NCBI GenBank assembly: GCA_030149025.1 | Contig: JASBSH010000086.1 | Location: 1 to 6,870 of the forward strand | Reading direction: 5' to 3' | From: Actinomycetales bacterium | Lineage (GTDB): Bacteria > Actinomycetota > Actinomycetes > Actinomycetales > BWSM-131 | DNA: 6,870 bases | Shown: one piece after another, positions 6,051-6,870 of the stretch | Layout: each line of letters starts with the position of its first letter | How positions within the stretch are numbered: position 1 is the stretch's first letter | Notes under the pieces: model-generated | Seen by the model: the letters and a program-made list of their open reading frames with translations, nothing else | The model's database searches: none | What the model was told of the DNA's origin: nothing | Translations under genes and position numbers: made by a program

Positions 6051-6071
6051 CGGTAGCACTGCGTGCTACCG
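6051..6071. promoter_or_regulatory. Perfect 9-3-9 palindromic operator of the Phd/VapC operon
   Basis: CGGTAGCAC (6051-6059), TGC, GTGCTACCG (6063-6071) is a perfect inverted repeat. It overlaps the -10 box TACCGT (6067-6072), which ends seven bases before the ATG at 6080, the geometry of a leaderless promoter. Phd/YefM antitoxins, alone and with their toxins, bind palindromes at their own promoter, so this is the expected autoregulatory operator. The site also means the antitoxin-toxin pair has its own promoter, separate from the upstream RHH gene. Confidence 0.7.
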
Positions 6072-6079
6072 TCGGCGGC

Positions 6080-6349
6080 ATGGGCGTCCAGCCGGAGATC
6101 AGCCAGCGTGACCTGCGCATGCGGTCGAGGGAGATCATGGATGCCGTCGAACGCGGCCAGTCCTTCACCGTGACGCGGGACGGTCACGAGATCGGTGAAC
6201 TGGTCCCCCTGCGTCGACGACGCCGATTCGTCTCGCGTGCTGAGTTCGCTGAGACCTCACGCTCTGCCCCGGCGGTCGACCTCGCTGCTTTCCGAGCCGA
6301 CCAGGACGCGGCTTATGACCAGGACACAGTCGATCCCTATGCCGGTTGA
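6080..6349 (+). CDS. Phd/YefM-family antitoxin
   Basis: The product is an 89-residue type II antitoxin. The N-terminal Phd/YefM fold shows ISQRDLRMRSREIMDAVERG (7-26), FTVTRDGHEIGELVPL (29-44) and an Arg run at about 45-49. A mostly helical, acidic C-terminal part follows, with the VDLAAFRADQDAAYDQD pattern that wraps the toxin. ATG 6080 is fixed by the start of the fold and by the -10 box TACCGT seven bases upstream; no Shine-Dalgarno sequence is present, so the mRNA is probably leaderless. The end overlaps the toxin start, which couples their translation. The pairing of a Phd-type antitoxin with a PIN toxin is common in actinobacteria. GC bias at third positions is weaker than in purK/purE, consistent with transfer. 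Confidence 0.9.
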   Translation: MGVQPEISQRDLRMRSREIMDAVERGQSFTVTRDGHEIGELVPLRRRRRFVSRAEFAETSRSAPAVDLAAFRADQDAAYDQDTVDPYAG

Positions 6350-6788
6350 CCACGGACGAGGTCTGCTGGACACGAACATCCTCATCCTGCGGCGGTGGAT
6401 CGCTCCAGCGTCGCTCCCCGATGAGCTGGCAATCAGTGCGGTGACACTCGCTGAGCTATCTGCGGGCGTCCACCTCGTCAGAGGTGACGACGCCCGCGCG
6501 CGGGCAGAGCGCGCGCGGCGCATCGATGTGCTGCAACGTACCGAGAACGAGTTCGAGCCCATTCCATTCGATGCTGACGCGGCCCGGACCTTTGGACGGA
6601 TCAGCGCGGCCGTCCAGGATGCTGGTCGCACCCCACGACGTCGGGTCGCTGATTTGATGATTGCGTCGGTGGCCGCCGCTCAGGCGCTACCGCTCTGCAC
6701 GACCAACCCTGACGACTTCGCCGGTCTGGACGGCATAGTCGACATCGTCCCGGTCGCGCGTCCCAGCGGGGACATGGTTACGGACTAA
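6339..6788 (+). CDS. vapC: VapC-type PIN-domain toxin
   Basis: The product is a 149-residue PIN-domain ribonuclease, the toxin of a type II pair. Members cleave specific RNAs, often tRNA or rRNA, with Mg2+ held by acidic residues. These are visible: Asp11 in GLLDTN, Glu39 in TLAELSAG, Asp105 in RVADLMIASVA, and the TTNPDDF segment (121-127) with Asp125 and Asp126. Nothing is missing, so the toxin should be active. ATG 6339 overlaps the antitoxin stop (11 shared bases) and gives the usual short lead into LLDTN. ATG 6315 is an alternative supported by AGGA at 6303-6306, eight bases before it. The stop codon overlaps the stop of the convergent minus-strand gene at the right edge. RNA target specificity cannot be told from sequence. 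Confidence 0.92.
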   Translation: MPVDHGRGLLDTNILILRRWIAPASLPDELAISAVTLAELSAGVHLVRGDDARARAERARRIDVLQRTENEFEPIPFDADAARTFGRISAAVQDAGRTPRRRVADLMIASVAAAQALPLCTTNPDDFAGLDGIVDIVPVARPSGDMVTD

Positions 6789-6870
6789 CGAGTGCCGATC
6801 GCCACGGTGGCTTCGAGGTTGTCGTCGCTGACCACCCGCACATCGCCGACCTCCGCGGCACCCGCCGCAG
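6785..6870 (-). CDS. Unidentified minus-strand gene, C-terminal end only
   Basis: Reading leftward from the window edge, one minus-strand frame is open for 27 codons with nearly all third positions G or C. It ends at TAG (6787-6785) with the sequence EVGDVRVVSDDNLEATVAIG then TR. The alternating hydrophobic/polar pattern suggests a beta strand at the C-terminus. Too little is present to name a family. The stop shares bases with the vapC stop codon, so the toxin operon and this gene converge with no spacer. Confidence 0.45.
   Translation of the reverse strand, partial: AAGAAEVGDVRVVSDDNLEATVAIGTR

Overview
The window is very GC-rich with strongly G/C-biased third codon positions, uses GTG and TTG starts, and has few Shine-Dalgarno sequences. 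Together with the gene content (an SCO7613-type membrane protein, and a gtrA / purK-purE arrangement) this points to a chromosomal segment of a high-GC actinobacterium. A member of the Pseudonocardiales is plausible, but the genus cannot be fixed from the sequence.

Left part (1-2994, + strand): the 3' portion of a large polytopic membrane protein whose start lies outside the window, followed after 17 bases by lhgO, an FAD-dependent L-2-hydroxyglutarate oxidase. The membrane protein reads in frame through a hydrophilic, repeat-derived block of about 120 bases (around 151-270). Pieces of that block recur in opposite orientation between purE and the toxin-antitoxin genes.

Middle part (2975-5514): a conserved housekeeping block. 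On the minus strand lie a 51-residue single-span membrane protein gene with a strong ribosome binding site (3534-3689) and a GtrA-family membrane protein gene. The gtrA 3' end overlaps the lhgO 3' end by 20 bases. Divergent to them are purK and purE, which catalyse consecutive steps of purine synthesis (AIR to N5-CAIR to CAIR). purK seems to start as a leaderless GTG, and its frame overruns the purE start by 73 bases. In mycobacteria the same purE-purK pair lies divergent to a gtrA-like gene, so this order is ancestral.

Right part (5515-6870): purE is followed by a strong composite hairpin, a repeat fragment, and two nearly identical 11-bp palindromes exactly 30 bases apart. Next is a compact toxin-antitoxin islet: an RHH (FitA/VapB-like) antitoxin, then a Phd/YefM-like antitoxin, then one VapC-type PIN toxin. 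The RHH antitoxin has no toxin of its own. The expected overlapping vapC start is present for only about three codons and then runs into the second module. The Phd promoter carries a perfect 9-3-9 palindrome over its -10 box. The window ends with the C-terminal codons of an unidentified minus-strand gene that overlaps the vapC stop.
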